NCBI RefSeq assembly: GCF_003182155.1
Contig: NZ_QGTG01000002.1
Coordinates: forward strand, 1,417,613 to 1,481,612
Direction of reading: 5' to 3'
DNA: 64,000 nt
From: Chitinophaga sp. S165
GTDB lineage: Bacteria; Bacteroidota; Bacteroidia; Chitinophagales; Chitinophagaceae
Numbering within the stretch: position 1 is the first letter of the stretch; each line of letters starts with the position of its first letter. The notes under the pieces were generated by a model that was not told where the DNA came from, did not search any database, and worked only from the letters and a program-made list of their open reading frames with translations. The translations under genes were made by a program, and so were the position numbers. Shown one piece after another: positions 42,233 to 52,284 of this stretch.

Positions 42233-42901
42233 TTAATTTCTCAGTCCTGCCACCAGGTTGATGGTTAGCGCTACTACGAAGGTATTCAGCCCAAATGCCA
42301 GTAACCCATGCAACAGCGCTATACGGCGCAGTTTACGGTCGCTGATCTCTACGTCCGACACCTGGAAGGTCATGCCGATCACAAAGGAGAAGTAAGCAAA
42401 GTCAAGATAGTCGGGCTCGGGCTCTTCGGGGAATTCCAGTCCGCCGGCCTGTTTCTCTATTTTGTCTTCGTCGTCGTCATAGTATATATGGGCGTAATGG
42501 AAGGCGAACATTGTGTGTACCATACCCCAGGAAAACAGGATACCTGCTATCGCTACCGGGATATATAACAGTTTATCTGTTTCTTTGGCTTCATCTGATA
42601 TCATCAACAGCATAACCATCAGCATACTTGCAAAACAGGCCAGCAGGATGACCACAAACACGAATGTGCGACTGCCGTCCTCTTTCCGGGCATATTTCCG
42701 GATCTCATCTACATTACGATGGAAAAAGACGGTCCAGCAGGTAACATTGTACGTCAGCGCAAATACGTCCCACACTAACACCACCCGGATAAGCGGTGAC
42801 AGCTTTGCTGCCTCGGTAAGCAGAAACGCCGCCCCGGCTATACCCGCACTGATCAATATACGGTGTATGGGGTGTAACTTGACGAAGAAATTGCCTTTCA
42901 T
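42233..42901 (-). CDS. DUF1345 membrane protein
   Basis: 222 residues, about five membrane spans. The family end motif is clear: YLDFAYFSFVIGMTFQVSDV and RKLRRIALLHGLLAFGLNTF. An acidic loop (YDDDEDKIEKQAGGLEFPEE) lies between spans. Family function unknown. Single gene. Confidence 0.85.
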   Translation of the reverse strand: MKGNFFVKLHPIHRILISAGIAGAAFLLTEAAKLSPLIRVVLVWDVFALTYNVTCWTVFFHRNVDEIRKYARKEDGSRTFVFVVILLACFASMLMVMLLMISDEAKETDKLLYIPVAIAGILFSWGMVHTMFAFHYAHIYYDDDEDKIEKQAGGLEFPEEPEPDYLDFAYFSFVIGMTFQVSDVEISDRKLRRIALLHGLLAFGLNTFVVALTINLVAGLRN

Positions 42902-43000
42902 GGGGATCAGATTATCTTTAAAGATACCCTATTACAATTAGTACGCCAACGCCTTAGGTCCGCTCTCGCCAATGTCAGTTGCTAATCTTATCTTTGCCGC

Positions 43001-44245
43001 ATGAAGTTTGAGCAGTACCATATTTCTGAGGAGATAAAGAGAAGTTTAGCGGAGTTGGGTTTTAGACGTCCTACCGATATTCAGTTCAAGGCAATTCCTT
43101 CCATCCTGAAGGGGGATGACGTGTTGGCCATTGCCCAGACCGGGACGGGTAAAACAGCCGCTTTTGCTATTCCTGTACTGCATATGCTGCAGCGCTACCA
43201 TCCGCGGAAAGCGAAGGGTGAGGTGCGATGTGTTGTAATGGTACCCACCCGTGAACTGGCTGTCCAGATCTCGGAAGTGTTTATTACCATAGGAAAGTAT
43301 ACAAAACTGAACATATTAGGACTGCACGGTGGTGTTGACGAAGCGCCCCAGTTGAAGAAGCTGGCTCAGGGCGTAGATGTGTTGATTGCCACTCCGGGGC
43401 GTATGTTTGACCTGATCAGCCGGGGTTTTATAGACCTCAGTCAGGCCGAGATCCTGATCCTCGATGAGGCTGACCATATGCTGGACCTCGGGTTTATCCG
43501 GGATATCCGGGATGTGATGAAACACCTGCCCCGTAAACACCAGACCCTGTTCTTCTCTGCAACTATCGATGAAGAGATCAAAGACCTGGCTTATTCGGTA
43601 GTAAGGAACCCTATCAGGATCCAGATCTCTCCGCAGGACCCTGTATCTAAAAACGTACAACATGCTGTTGCTTTTGTGGGGATGGACGATAAACGTTTCT
43701 TCCTGGAAAGACTGGTGAAAGAATTCCCTGAGAACAAGATCCTGGTGTTTGTGAGGACGAAAGTGCGTGCAGAAAGGGTGTCTGCTGCCATGGAGCGTGT
43801 CGGTATCAAGTCGCTGACCATGCACGGTGGTAAGGAACAGGATAACCGCCTGCAGGTAATGGACGAGTTCAAAAAGGGAGATATTAAATTGCTGATCACT
43901 ACCGACGTAAATGCACGTGGTATCGATATCCCTGATGTGGAATATGTAGTGAACTATGACCTGCCGGATGTTCCTGAAAACTATGTACACCGCGTGGGAC
44001 GTACAGGCCGTGGTGTTAAAAAAGGACAGGCAGTGTCTTTTTGCAGTGAAGAAGAAAAGCCGGTGCTGGAAGCTATCCAGACTTACATCGGTAAGGACAT
44101 CACTGTCATGAAAATAGACAAGAATGATTACCGGGAAACGATCAGTTTCTCTGAAGATATCCCGAATGATAACTGGCAGCTGCTGCTGGATGAACATAAC
44201 AAACAGCAGGAAACGCTGAAGAAAAAGAAGAAGAAAAAAAAGTAA
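43001..44245 (+). CDS. DEAD-box RNA helicase, RhlE-like
   Basis: 414 residues. Q motif (FRRPTDIQFKAIP), motif I AQTGTGKT, PTREL, TPGR, DEAD (LDEADHMLDLGF), SAT, then in domain 2 ARGIDIPDVEYVVNYDLP and HRVGRTGRG. The C-terminus after the helicase core is short and ends in a run of about nine Lys, which should help non-specific RNA binding. ATP-dependent RNA unwinding in ribosome assembly or mRNA decay. A weak hairpin (CCAC/GTGG) follows the stop. Confidence 0.95.
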   Translation: MKFEQYHISEEIKRSLAELGFRRPTDIQFKAIPSILKGDDVLAIAQTGTGKTAAFAIPVLHMLQRYHPRKAKGEVRCVVMVPTRELAVQISEVFITIGKYTKLNILGLHGGVDEAPQLKKLAQGVDVLIATPGRMFDLISRGFIDLSQAEILILDEADHMLDLGFIRDIRDVMKHLPRKHQTLFFSATIDEEIKDLAYSVVRNPIRIQISPQDPVSKNVQHAVAFVGMDDKRFFLERLVKEFPENKILVFVRTKVRAERVSAAMERVGIKSLTMHGGKEQDNRLQVMDEFKKGDIKLLITTDVNARGIDIPDVEYVVNYDLPDVPENYVHRVGRTGRGVKKGQAVSFCSEEEKPVLEAIQTYIGKDITVMKIDKNDYRETISFSEDIPNDNWQLLLDEHNKQQETLKKKKKKKK

Positions 44246-44260
44246 GCCACAAATAGTGGT

Positions 44261-45460
44261 TTACTGTCCTTTTCTTAGCTGATAGGCCTTTCTTACAAGT
44301 GAATGCGCCAGGTCTTCCATCTTTTTTAATGTTTCGGGGGAGACCCGATAGTAATGCGACTGGAAAGTACTTGCTTCGAATGCTTCCTTCTTTTGAATGG
44401 AAAAACAGAGTGCCAGCAAACGGAATACATCCTGCATATTCCTGTTTTCCACAATTCCCGCTTCCTTTAATATTTTGAATAATGCTGCCAGCTCGGGCAG
44501 TGTCAGGTTGGTTTGCAGTTTAAAATTCTCCGGCAGCGTTTTAAACTTCTTTACACTTTTGGAGGAGTTGCGCTTCATCCCTGACTGCAGATATTTGCTT
44601 TCTACCTGCAACCATTCTTTCAGTAACGCGATAATAGAAGGAGCATCATGACTATAGGCCAGGCCCTGTTTAACGGGGATCTGGCAAAGTGTTTTATGGA
44701 TGAAGGACAGCAGGTCCAACTGCGTGTGTACGTCTGGTAATTCTGTCAGCTGCTGACTGATATAGGAAGTGCAATAATGATAATAATCCGTGCTATTGAA
44801 GTTGAGTGAAAAAAGCAGTTGCTGTAACAATCCATGTTCCAGGGTATTGTCTTCCTGCGACCAGTATTTGAGCAATGCCTGTTGCAGTTCCCGCAGGAAG
44901 TCCAGCTGGTAGTGGTTCATCCGGTTGGGTATTTCGGGGTCGAAGGCGTCGTACAGGCTTAAGATCATCTGTTGCAGCTCACGGCAGCTTTCATCTGAGT
45001 CATTGAACCAGCTGCGGATCACAGAAAGACCGGGAGCGATGCGTTGCCGCATCAGTTCCCGGTACACATTAGGCGTAACCGCCATTTTATTATAAAACCT
45101 GGCATAGGTGAACATGAGGTAGAGAATGAGATCTTCCAGCTGGTGGCAGATGTCGTTGCAGAGGTAGCGCCATTCGTCGTATTCTACGGGAGCGGCCGTT
45201 TCTACTTCCAGCCAGCTGAAAGGCACGTCATTGCAAAGCGCGGTGATCTTTTCCTGGCAAATGCTGACGTATTTGCGAAGGGTCTGTTCGCTGACGCCTG
45301 CGGCCAGGCATTCTTCAAATGCAAGGGTAATATCTTCTATAGCAGCCAGGGATTGTTTATGCATGGAGCTTGCTGTTTCATAGGCAGAAGGGTCTTCCGG
45401 GCGTGGCGGGTGCTGTAGGCTGTCCTCCAGCTGTTGCAGTGGTAACAATGGCGTTCGCAT
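44261..45460 (-). CDS. RteC-like helical protein
   Basis: 399 residues, all-helical and cytoplasmic. The C-terminal 110 residues (FKLQTNLTLPELAALFKILK, EAGIVENRNMQDVFRLLALC, HYYRVSPETLKKMEDLAHSL) match the pattern of RteC, the tetracycline-regulon protein of Bacteroides conjugative transposons, whose relatives are widespread as chromosomal proteins. LFSLNFNSTDYYHYCTSYIS in the middle is also typical. No transfer or mobilisation genes are near, so a conjugative role is unlikely. Confidence 0.65.
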   Translation of the reverse strand: MRTPLLPLQQLEDSLQHPPRPEDPSAYETASSMHKQSLAAIEDITLAFEECLAAGVSEQTLRKYVSICQEKITALCNDVPFSWLEVETAAPVEYDEWRYLCNDICHQLEDLILYLMFTYARFYNKMAVTPNVYRELMRQRIAPGLSVIRSWFNDSDESCRELQQMILSLYDAFDPEIPNRMNHYQLDFLRELQQALLKYWSQEDNTLEHGLLQQLLFSLNFNSTDYYHYCTSYISQQLTELPDVHTQLDLLSFIHKTLCQIPVKQGLAYSHDAPSIIALLKEWLQVESKYLQSGMKRNSSKSVKKFKTLPENFKLQTNLTLPELAALFKILKEAGIVENRNMQDVFRLLALCFSIQKKEAFEASTFQSHYYRVSPETLKKMEDLAHSLVRKAYQLRKGQ

Positions 45461-45483
45461 GTAAAATAAATTAGGGATTAGAA

Positions 45484-45541
45484 ATTAAGAATCAGGAATT
45501 ACGTCTGTGAATTAAGCATTTCTTAATTCATCATTCTTAAT
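45484..45541. repeat. Nested inverted repeats
   Basis: Outer arms ATTAAGAAT (45484-45492) and ATTCTTAAT (45533-45541); inner arms GAATTAAG (45509-45516) and CTTAATTC (45522-45529). They lie upstream of the RteC-like gene, where a minus-strand promoter would be. Confidence 0.55.
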
Positions 45542-45828
45542 CCGCCATATCTTGCTGTTGCAGGAAAATGGCCCGGGTGTGGTGTTGTACCGCTACCAGG
45601 CCAATAGTCCTACAGCCGGGTCAACGATCAGCGTAATCGCGACGCTGAAGGAAACAGTGGCATGAAGCGCCGGGTGAACTTTCAGGTTATAAAAAGGGAA
45701 TTTAACTCTGTTAACCTCGCATTAACTTAATTGAATGCTGAAAGGTGTATCATTGCATCCTGATTGAATTTTTTAGTCTGTATACATGTAGCCGGGCAAT
45801 CCTGTCCGGCTAATTCATGTACAGCAGA
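45542..45828. other. Intergenic region without recognised element
   Basis: Between the RteC-like start and the end of the FAD oxidoreductase gene. No ORF of note, no tRNA; I see no clear terminator for the 45829 gene. Confidence 0.4.
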
Positions 45829-47475
45829 TCAGGCATGCTGTCCTGTTTTCTCTTCGTGATACTCCTGTTCCGTATTAATGGACCAGATATTATCTTTCCC
45901 GGTTTCACCAGCAATGATGTTGTCTACTGCCACCATAGCGGTGAGCATAGAGTGGTCAGCATTGTTATACTTATGCATACCGTTCCTTCCTACGAGGAAA
46001 AGGTTTGGAAATGTGTTGACGAACTGTTTCACTTCATCAAATCTCTCATAGGCGCCGAAATAAGCAGGATAGGTCTTTTCCACGCGCAGTACGGTAGAAT
46101 CCAGTACATCGTTGGCATTCGCTAAACCTATTTTCTGCAGCTCGCGGATAGCCAGTGCGGCAATCCTGTCGTCGGGCAGTTTCCAGAAATCATCTGTTTC
46201 ATTACAGAAGAACTCCATACCCACCCAGGCTGTATTAGGATCTTTCACCAGGTAGGGGCTCCAGTTGTTGAACAGCTGCAGGCGGCCTACTTTAACGTCT
46301 TTCTCCTGGATGTAGATCCACGTATCTTTCAGTTGCAGCGGTTTCCATTTGCCGGTGCGTTTATCCTGTTCAGAAAGGTTCTGGAGCAGGATGCCCACGG
46401 TGATGAAATCGCGGTACTGTAAGCCTGCCGCTACTTCCTTTACGTTCTGTGGTACCTCGCCGTCCATACTGGCGATGAGCTCTTTAATAGGCATGGTGCT
46501 GAAGAAATAGTCCCCCTTTAATTCAATGGTCTGAAGGTCCTTTTTGTTAAAGGCCTCTATGGCGACCACCTTACCGTCCTGTGTATTGACGGAGATCACG
46601 TCATGGTGCATCAGGATGGTACCGCCCATTTCCTGTACCTGGCGGGCCACTTCTTCCCACAACTGGCCCGGACCTAGTTTAGGGTAGAGGAACTGCTCGA
46701 TCAGGCTTGTTTCGGTATCTTTCTGGGCAATGTCGCCTGTTTTCTTTTGCTTCTTCTTGACGGCCGACTGGATGGCGTGTTGCACCGCCTTACGGATGCT
46801 GACGCCTTTGATGCGTTGTGCACCCCATTCTGCCGGGATCTCATGACAAGGCACTCCCCATACTTTTTCTGTATAGTCCCTGAAGAATAACTTGTACAGT
46901 GTTTTACCGAAGCGGTTGATCATAAAATCTTCCAGGCTGTTCTCCGGCTTACGGGGAGACATCTGGGCCTGTAAATAGGAAACCAGGATAGAGAAGGTGG
47001 TGCCTATACCCAGTTTCCTAAGTGTATCGATAGAAAGCTGTATCGGATAAGTAAAGAACTTACGCAGGAAGTAGATGCGGGAGAGGCGTTCCCTGACCAG
47101 CATTACTTTATCGGCGTTTGCAGGGGTAACACTTTCACCTGGCGCTACCTGCCTGGACCTGTTCTGGTAGCTGATCGTGAACTGCTCATTGCCTGTTTCC
47201 TGGGCAGGGAGGATGTTCAGCCACCAGTTCATTACACGGTCTGACTTTGAAAAGAAGCGGTGACCGCCGATGTCCATGCGGTTACCTTTATAATTAATGG
47301 TCTTTGAGATACCACCAATATCGCCTGACTTTTCCAGGATTACCGGAATGACGTCCGATCTCTTCAGCAATTCATATGCGGCTGTCAGTCCGGCGGGACC
47401 TGCACCGATAATAATGGCTTTTCGTTTTACTGGAACTTCGGAATCTGTTTGTGGTATTAAAATAGGCTGATCCAT
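45829..47475 (-). CDS. NAD(P)/FAD-dependent amine-oxidase-type oxidoreductase
   Basis: 548 residues, cytoplasmic. FAD motif [20 protein letters not shown] and [20 protein letters not shown], then [18 protein letters not shown], a conserved block of the protoporphyrinogen-oxidase/UDP-galactopyranose-mutase-like group. Further marks: [32 protein letters not shown], and C-terminal [20 protein letters not shown]. Such enzymes often work with cell-surface glycan genes, but none is adjacent here. Substrate unknown. Confidence 0.85.
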   Translation of the reverse strand: MDQPILIPQTDSEVPVKRKAIIIGAGPAGLTAAYELLKRSDVIPVILEKSGDIGGISKTINYKGNRMDIGGHRFFSKSDRVMNWWLNILPAQETGNEQFTISYQNRSRQVAPGESVTPANADKVMLVRERLSRIYFLRKFFTYPIQLSIDTLRKLGIGTTFSILVSYLQAQMSPRKPENSLEDFMINRFGKTLYKLFFRDYTEKVWGVPCHEIPAEWGAQRIKGVSIRKAVQHAIQSAVKKKQKKTGDIAQKDTETSLIEQFLYPKLGPGQLWEEVARQVQEMGGTILMHHDVISVNTQDGKVVAIEAFNKKDLQTIELKGDYFFSTMPIKELIASMDGEVPQNVKEVAAGLQYRDFITVGILLQNLSEQDKRTGKWKPLQLKDTWIYIQEKDVKVGRLQLFNNWSPYLVKDPNTAWVGMEFFCNETDDFWKLPDDRIAALAIRELQKIGLANANDVLDSTVLRVEKTYPAYFGAYERFDEVKQFVNTFPNLFLVGRNGMHKYNNADHSMLTAMVAVDNIIAGETGKDNIWSINTEQEYHEEKTGQHA

Positions 47476-47604
47476 GGGCTAACTTTTGGAGAAACTCTAA
47501 AATGGTAATATGCAGTTTTTCGTTCTTTTCAAAGGTATGCGAGCGGGGGAGAAGTGAACTTAGGAGATGGGGAGAAAAACTTTGGAGGCAGAGGGGGAGG
47601 GGAA

Positions 47605-47632
47605 TAAAAAAAAGCTCCGGATGGAGCTTTTT
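47605..47632 (-). terminator. Terminator of the AraC-like gene
   Basis: Stem AAAAAGCTCC/GGAGCTTTTT with GGAT loop. On the minus strand a run of eight T follows, ending the 47653-48654 gene; the plus strand also has a T run. Confidence 0.9.
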
Positions 47633-47652
47633 GTAAACAATGCAAAATGGAA

Positions 47653-48654
47653 TTACATGCTTCTGCGCAATGCAGCCAGACTACAGTTGTAGTACTTTTC
47701 CACTTCCCTGATCATCTCTTCAATATGCCGGTAGCCGGATATCAGGGCGAGCTCCTTCAGGGTACATGCTTTCTGCAGGAGGGTGTTGTAGATCATCATC
47801 ATTTTCAGCATGTGCAGGAAGGCTGCGATGCCTATACTAAATTGCGCGCGGAACCCTTGTGCCAGTTTCACGCCCGATAAATTGAACATCTTAGCTACTT
47901 CGTCTTCTGTGTGCACGATGTGCGGATGTTCTGTCAGGTACTCGAAGATCTGGTTAAACAGGATCGTTTGTTCTTTAGTGGGAGGCCTGATCTCGTCGGA
48001 GATGGCATCCTGCTGTGCGAAATTGATAAAGAGGTCCAGGCAGCAGCGCTCCAGGAAGTGTACGGCCTGTGCTTCTATGTACCTGCACGACAGGATGGTG
48101 CGGATCAGCATATTACATACGGCATTAATGTGGTAAGGTTTTACGTTAATAATGCCTGATGATCTTTGCACTCTTTTGTTGGCGAGGTAGTAGAGGCCGG
48201 GATGATGTTGTACGAGCAACATCAGGTCTGATGGCAGTATATTAATGTGGAATGAAAGCACTTTTTGTCCGCCGGCCATGGGTACGCGGTGCATGTAGGA
48301 GTAGAGGTTGAACAGGTTACACTGTCTTTCCTCCAGGGTGAACTGACTTGTTTTAGAAGTCTCCGCACGCAGCGTATCTTCGAACATAAAATGCAGGGCC
48401 CATAGGTGAAAAGGGGCATAGGGCCGCAGCACGATATCTTTACGGGCAAATACGTCGTGTACCCATAAAGAGAATGGTCCTAATTTGATATGCTGCGACA
48501 GCACGTTATAATCGTCATCATACTCATAATACAAGCCAGCGTAGGGTATGATAAGGTTAAGATACTCTGTTGGTATTTGCGCAATAGGGAAGTAGGCCTG
48601 TTCCAGGCGATCAATTAATAGTAATTTGTGTTCTTCGAATAATGTAGGGTACAT
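47653..48654 (-). CDS. Degenerate AraC-like regulator (paralogue 1)
   Basis: 333 residues. It aligns throughout with the protein at 52285-53274: LLLIDRLEQAYFPIAQIPTE versus LLLIEKDKQSYIPANCLPPE, LIIPYAGLYYEYDDDYNVLS versus LIIPHAGLYFREDEECEILS, GPFSLWVHDVFA versus GPFSLWMHDIFA. The C-terminal 90 residues (VAKMFNLSGVKLAQGFRAQF, YNTLLQKACTLKELALISGY) are an AraC-type double helix-turn-helix in weak form. The N-terminal part is probably a sensor. Target unknown. Confidence 0.75.
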   Translation of the reverse strand: MYPTLFEEHKLLLIDRLEQAYFPIAQIPTEYLNLIIPYAGLYYEYDDDYNVLSQHIKLGPFSLWVHDVFARKDIVLRPYAPFHLWALHFMFEDTLRAETSKTSQFTLEERQCNLFNLYSYMHRVPMAGGQKVLSFHINILPSDLMLLVQHHPGLYYLANKRVQRSSGIINVKPYHINAVCNMLIRTILSCRYIEAQAVHFLERCCLDLFINFAQQDAISDEIRPPTKEQTILFNQIFEYLTEHPHIVHTEDEVAKMFNLSGVKLAQGFRAQFSIGIAAFLHMLKMMMIYNTLLQKACTLKELALISGYRHIEEMIREVEKYYNCSLAALRRSM

Positions 48655-48854
48655 AATCGCGTTTTAACGGTCTATTTTGATTCTACACATGAACATCAAT
48701 AAGCCAGGAGCATATTATGACTTTGCCCGGGGCCGGCGACAGGAACAATGCATGGTTCGTTTTAAGCTGGTTTCGTTGGTGCATTCCAAAACCGGAATCG
48801 TAGAACGACAATCGCTATATTTAGCTAAGCTAGTAAATAGAAAAGGGAAGTTAG

Positions 48855-49409
48855 TTAATGAGATGTTAATGAATGTGAAAAAGTTCTGAAACTCAAGCTG
48901 GATATGAAGAAATGGAGTTCCATCAAAGTGGCCAGGATCCGGTCTTCCTGCTCTCCGGGCAGGGTAGCGATGTGTAATATTGTCTTGTTGTCCATGATGA
49001 CCGGTTCATGGTTCGTGTAGTGGTTGATCAGCTGATCCTCATAATGATTCCATGCTTGTATGGTAGGTGTGCTGATCTCAATGCTAAAGGTTGCTAACGC
49101 ATTACCGACTCCGGAATGGAAACTCCCTCTTATATGTAACGGCGGATTGAAATGGTGGTAGGTTAATTCCAACCCTTCCATGTCTGTCCAATGATCATCA
49201 TTGGTAATATTTCTAATGAGCCTTTTAAGCTCGCGCAGACGCTTCGCCTGGGTGTTCATGACCGTCCTGTTATAGCCCTCAAATAAGCTGACCAGGGTGT
49301 CAATTCTCGCGGCGTTATCGTGAAAGAAGGAGGCCCATTCAAATGCGGTTATTTCATCGAAGGTGTTCAGTAGTTCGGTATAGCGATCAATCATAAATGG
49401 AATGGTCAA
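48855..49409 (-). CDS. Hypothetical protein
   Basis: 184 residues (a start at 49394, MIDRYTELL, is also possible). Cytoplasmic and mainly helical; LRELKRLIRNITNDDHWTDM and LELTYHHFNPPLHIRGSFHS are the most distinctive stretches. No family recognised. It lies between AraC-like paralogue 1 and the GH2 gene on the same strand. Confidence 0.55.
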   Translation of the reverse strand: MTIPFMIDRYTELLNTFDEITAFEWASFFHDNAARIDTLVSLFEGYNRTVMNTQAKRLRELKRLIRNITNDDHWTDMEGLELTYHHFNPPLHIRGSFHSGVGNALATFSIEISTPTIQAWNHYEDQLINHYTNHEPVIMDNKTILHIATLPGEQEDRILATLMELHFFISSLSFRTFSHSLTSH

Positions 49410-49473
49410 AGTTGGTACAGTACTAAGCTAATAAATGAAAAATAAAAAGAAGTTAATAGGAAGTTAATGTAAG

Positions 49474-49504
49474 AGCGTCCCATCTGAAAGGTAGATGGGA
49501 CGCT
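49474..49504. repeat. Hairpin between the GH2 gene and the next gene
   Basis: Stem AGCGTCCCATCT/AGATGGGACGCT, 12 bp perfect apart from trimming at the loop side. It follows the GH2 gene (minus strand) but no T run follows, so it may stabilise the mRNA end or terminate weakly. Confidence 0.6.
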
Positions 49505-49518
49505 GGTTTGATGGTGTT

Positions 49519-52161
49519 TTATTTCCAGGTTTTTTCGCCTTTTTTCATTTTTTCAAGGGTGTATTTGAACCCGGCATCCTCGGGCTGCATTTCAGTTGCT
49601 TTCTGTTCCCATTCTACCGCTTCTTTTTGTTTTCCTAATTTGTGTAAAAGGTTGGCATATGTATCAAATTTGCCGGCATTTGGTTCTTTCTCTATGCTGT
49701 ATTTACTCCAGGTTAATGCTTCTTTCAAAGAATTGGTATCTGATATATTTTCAAATACTGCCCATGCAAAATTATTTAACATGTCACTCGATATTCCTGA
49801 TTCGTATTTTCCTACAAGGATAGTTGCAACTGGAACAAAATTGATCCAATCTTGCTGATTGGCAAGGTGAATAGCTTTCGCATTCAATAATATTTCTTCT
49901 CCAAGGGAGCCATATTTTGATATAATATTTTTTTCCAATTCAATCCAGTTTGGTTTTGAATTGACATCAGCGACATGAGATCTAATTTCACTATTGAATA
50001 TTATTGACTTGATTTTGGCTTTCATGTTATTGTCACCGATTAACTGACCGAACTTTTGCTGGTTTTTTAACATGATATCGAAGCCAGGGTCTTTTGTAAC
50101 CCTTGTGAAACGATTGATAAAAGTCAGATTCCTGAATGTTAATGGATCAGACATGCTATTAATATAACTAGCACTTAATTCCGGAATGCTCTTCTTATCG
50201 TTTAATCGTGCGGCCATCAACGTCAATTCTCTAACAAATTCGGGGTCTTTTTTACCGTTATGGAATTCCTGTAGTAATGAGGCATACTGCAGATCGGGGT
50301 TGGCGGTGTCTGCTACTTTGGCTTGAAATACACCGGGAGTTGCCGCATAACTTTCGGCTTGTGCCAATATCTGGCTATGGATTTTCCTAAGATCTTCAGC
50401 AGATATTTTGATCACTTCACGGTCATAAGTCATCATGCCGTTTTCCTCTGTCTCTACGTCAAACGGTTCGGTATAGATAGAACCTGATAATCCCCTTTCT
50501 TCTAAGGATTTTAGGCTCTTTACCATCGAATCATATTTCGATTTGAAGGCACTTGTAGGCACCTGGATGTATCCCCATCCTTCGGTGTCATTCCATTGAT
50601 GTCTTAATGTAGGTACTCTAACACCTCCCCACTCGCCAAGTACACGTGCCTTGCCGGGTAATGAAAGAGGTGCATCAGGGCCTGGGTATTTATGGATATC
50701 AGTGAGGTCACTGCTTATCCATTTTTGCGAAGAATCATGAGGAGCGCCGCGATCATAATTTTCGCCTGTGTGACCATTGGTTAAACGTGATGGGTCTGTT
50801 TGCTTCATCCATTCTGTCAGACGTTTCTGATCATAACGTCCCCAGCCTTCATTGAATAATACCCACATTACGATGCTGGGGTAGTTGTAAAGTTGTGCAA
50901 TATTTTCTTTGTTCTCTTTTTCAAATTCATTTCGTGCTTCCGTTTTGTTACTTGGGCAGGTTACCATATCCTGCCAAACCAGCATACCAGCCTTGTCAGC
51001 ATGATAATACCATCTTGCTGGTTCCAGTTTGACATGTTTGCGAATGGTATTGTAGCCCATATTTCTGATAGCCATGATATCAAATGCCAACGCCTCATCT
51101 GTAGGGGCGGTATACAATCCTTCCGGCCAGAAACCCTGATCTAGTACGCCCAGGTGGTAGGTGTATTTGTTATTGAGAAAAAGGCGTTCAATTCCCTTTT
51201 CATCTTTTTTTACAGCTATTTTACGCATACCGAAATAGCTGCCGATAGTGTCGATTACTTTGCCTTTATAAAGCAGTTTTACATTCAGGTTATATAAATA
51301 CGGTTCATCTGGGCTCCACAGCCGCGCGTTAGGCACCGGCAGCAGTAATTGAACATTCGGCTTGCCTTTTATCTTTTTTCCATTGGAGGCGACAGCTTCT
51401 ATGGAGTAGTCACCTTCTTTACCGGCAGTGAGCACCTCCAGCTTCAGTTGGCCTTTGTCTATATCCGGAGTAATGCGAATATTGTTGATATAAGCAGCAG
51501 GGACAGTTTCCATCCATACCGTTTGCCAGATACCACTACTGGCAGTATACATGATATTGCCAGGATTCAGTACCTGCTTGCCATGTGGATTAATGCCCTG
51601 GTCTGTAGGGTCAAACACAGCTACTTCCAGGTCATTATTGCCGTCTTTTAAAGCATCAGTAATATCGAAAGAGAAGTTCTGATAACCGCCGGTATGTCCG
51701 CCGATCTCTTTGCCATTGATGTATACAGTAGCTTGCCAGTCCACCGCGCCGAAATGCAGTAACACGCGTTTGTCGCCGGTAATATCCGGCTTCGTAATAG
51801 TGCGCTTATACCATAAGCGTTGTGTTGGCTGCAAAGCTTTCTTTACGCCTGATAATGCGGACTCTAGTGGAAATGGCACCAGGATCTGTCCGTCGAATTG
51901 TGTAGGTCTGGCAGCGTCTTTGGGCGTTATGGCATATTCCCATAAGCCATTCAGATTTTGCCAGTCGTTACGCACCATTTGTGGCCGCGGATACTCCGGC
52001 AATACATTTTGCGGATTTACTTTTGAGGCCCACCTTGTTTGAATATCGACAGGTTGCATCTGCCAGGAATTGTTTGGGGTGGTTGGCGCCTGTGCATAGA
52101 TCGGTTTATACGATGCACATAACAATGCAATGACAGCCATTGCTAGTTTCATTCTCTTCAT
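49519..52161 (-). CDS. Secreted GH2 hydrolase with C-terminal helical (TPR-like) extension
   Basis: 880 residues with a signal peptide (MKRMKLAMAVIALLCASYKP, ends YAQA). GH2 sugar-binding domain (LWYKRTITKP, ATVYINGKEIGGHTGGYQNF), Ig-like domain, and TIM barrel with acid/base E438 (FNEGWG) and nucleophile E510 (GEWGG). Members close to this type act as beta-galactosidase, beta-glucuronidase or exo-mannosidase. From about residue 625 it continues with 250 helical residues (LLQEFHNGKKDPEFVRELTL, AWAVFENISDTNSLKEALTW, YANLLHKLGKQKEAVEWEQK), like the TPR-type tails of Bacteroidota thioredoxin-like proteins. That part of the gene is visibly more AT-rich than the GH2 part, suggesting a fusion. Confidence 0.88.
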   Translation of the reverse strand: MKRMKLAMAVIALLCASYKPIYAQAPTTPNNSWQMQPVDIQTRWASKVNPQNVLPEYPRPQMVRNDWQNLNGLWEYAITPKDAARPTQFDGQILVPFPLESALSGVKKALQPTQRLWYKRTITKPDITGDKRVLLHFGAVDWQATVYINGKEIGGHTGGYQNFSFDITDALKDGNNDLEVAVFDPTDQGINPHGKQVLNPGNIMYTASSGIWQTVWMETVPAAYINNIRITPDIDKGQLKLEVLTAGKEGDYSIEAVASNGKKIKGKPNVQLLLPVPNARLWSPDEPYLYNLNVKLLYKGKVIDTIGSYFGMRKIAVKKDEKGIERLFLNNKYTYHLGVLDQGFWPEGLYTAPTDEALAFDIMAIRNMGYNTIRKHVKLEPARWYYHADKAGMLVWQDMVTCPSNKTEARNEFEKENKENIAQLYNYPSIVMWVLFNEGWGRYDQKRLTEWMKQTDPSRLTNGHTGENYDRGAPHDSSQKWISSDLTDIHKYPGPDAPLSLPGKARVLGEWGGVRVPTLRHQWNDTEGWGYIQVPTSAFKSKYDSMVKSLKSLEERGLSGSIYTEPFDVETEENGMMTYDREVIKISAEDLRKIHSQILAQAESYAATPGVFQAKVADTANPDLQYASLLQEFHNGKKDPEFVRELTLMAARLNDKKSIPELSASYINSMSDPLTFRNLTFINRFTRVTKDPGFDIMLKNQQKFGQLIGDNNMKAKIKSIIFNSEIRSHVADVNSKPNWIELEKNIISKYGSLGEEILLNAKAIHLANQQDWINFVPVATILVGKYESGISSDMLNNFAWAVFENISDTNSLKEALTWSKYSIEKEPNAGKFDTYANLLHKLGKQKEAVEWEQKATEMQPEDAGFKYTLEKMKKGEKTWK

Positions 52162-52284
52162 GGTTGGTTTTTAAGCTAGTAAATGCCCACGGGCATCAAA
52201 CTGTCAATTGTTCGCAAGCCGTAGGAATATAGAGTAACTCAGAACCTGAATTTGTAACACGGAGAGAATGTTAATACAGAAGTG

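Noticed and set aside
43316..44197. 293-codon minus-strand ORF
   Set aside because: Antisense shadow of the DEAD-box helicase, whose motifs are complete.
48677..48889. 70-codon plus-strand ORF
   Set aside because: No family feature, and its end overlaps the 3' end of the minus-strand gene at 48855.
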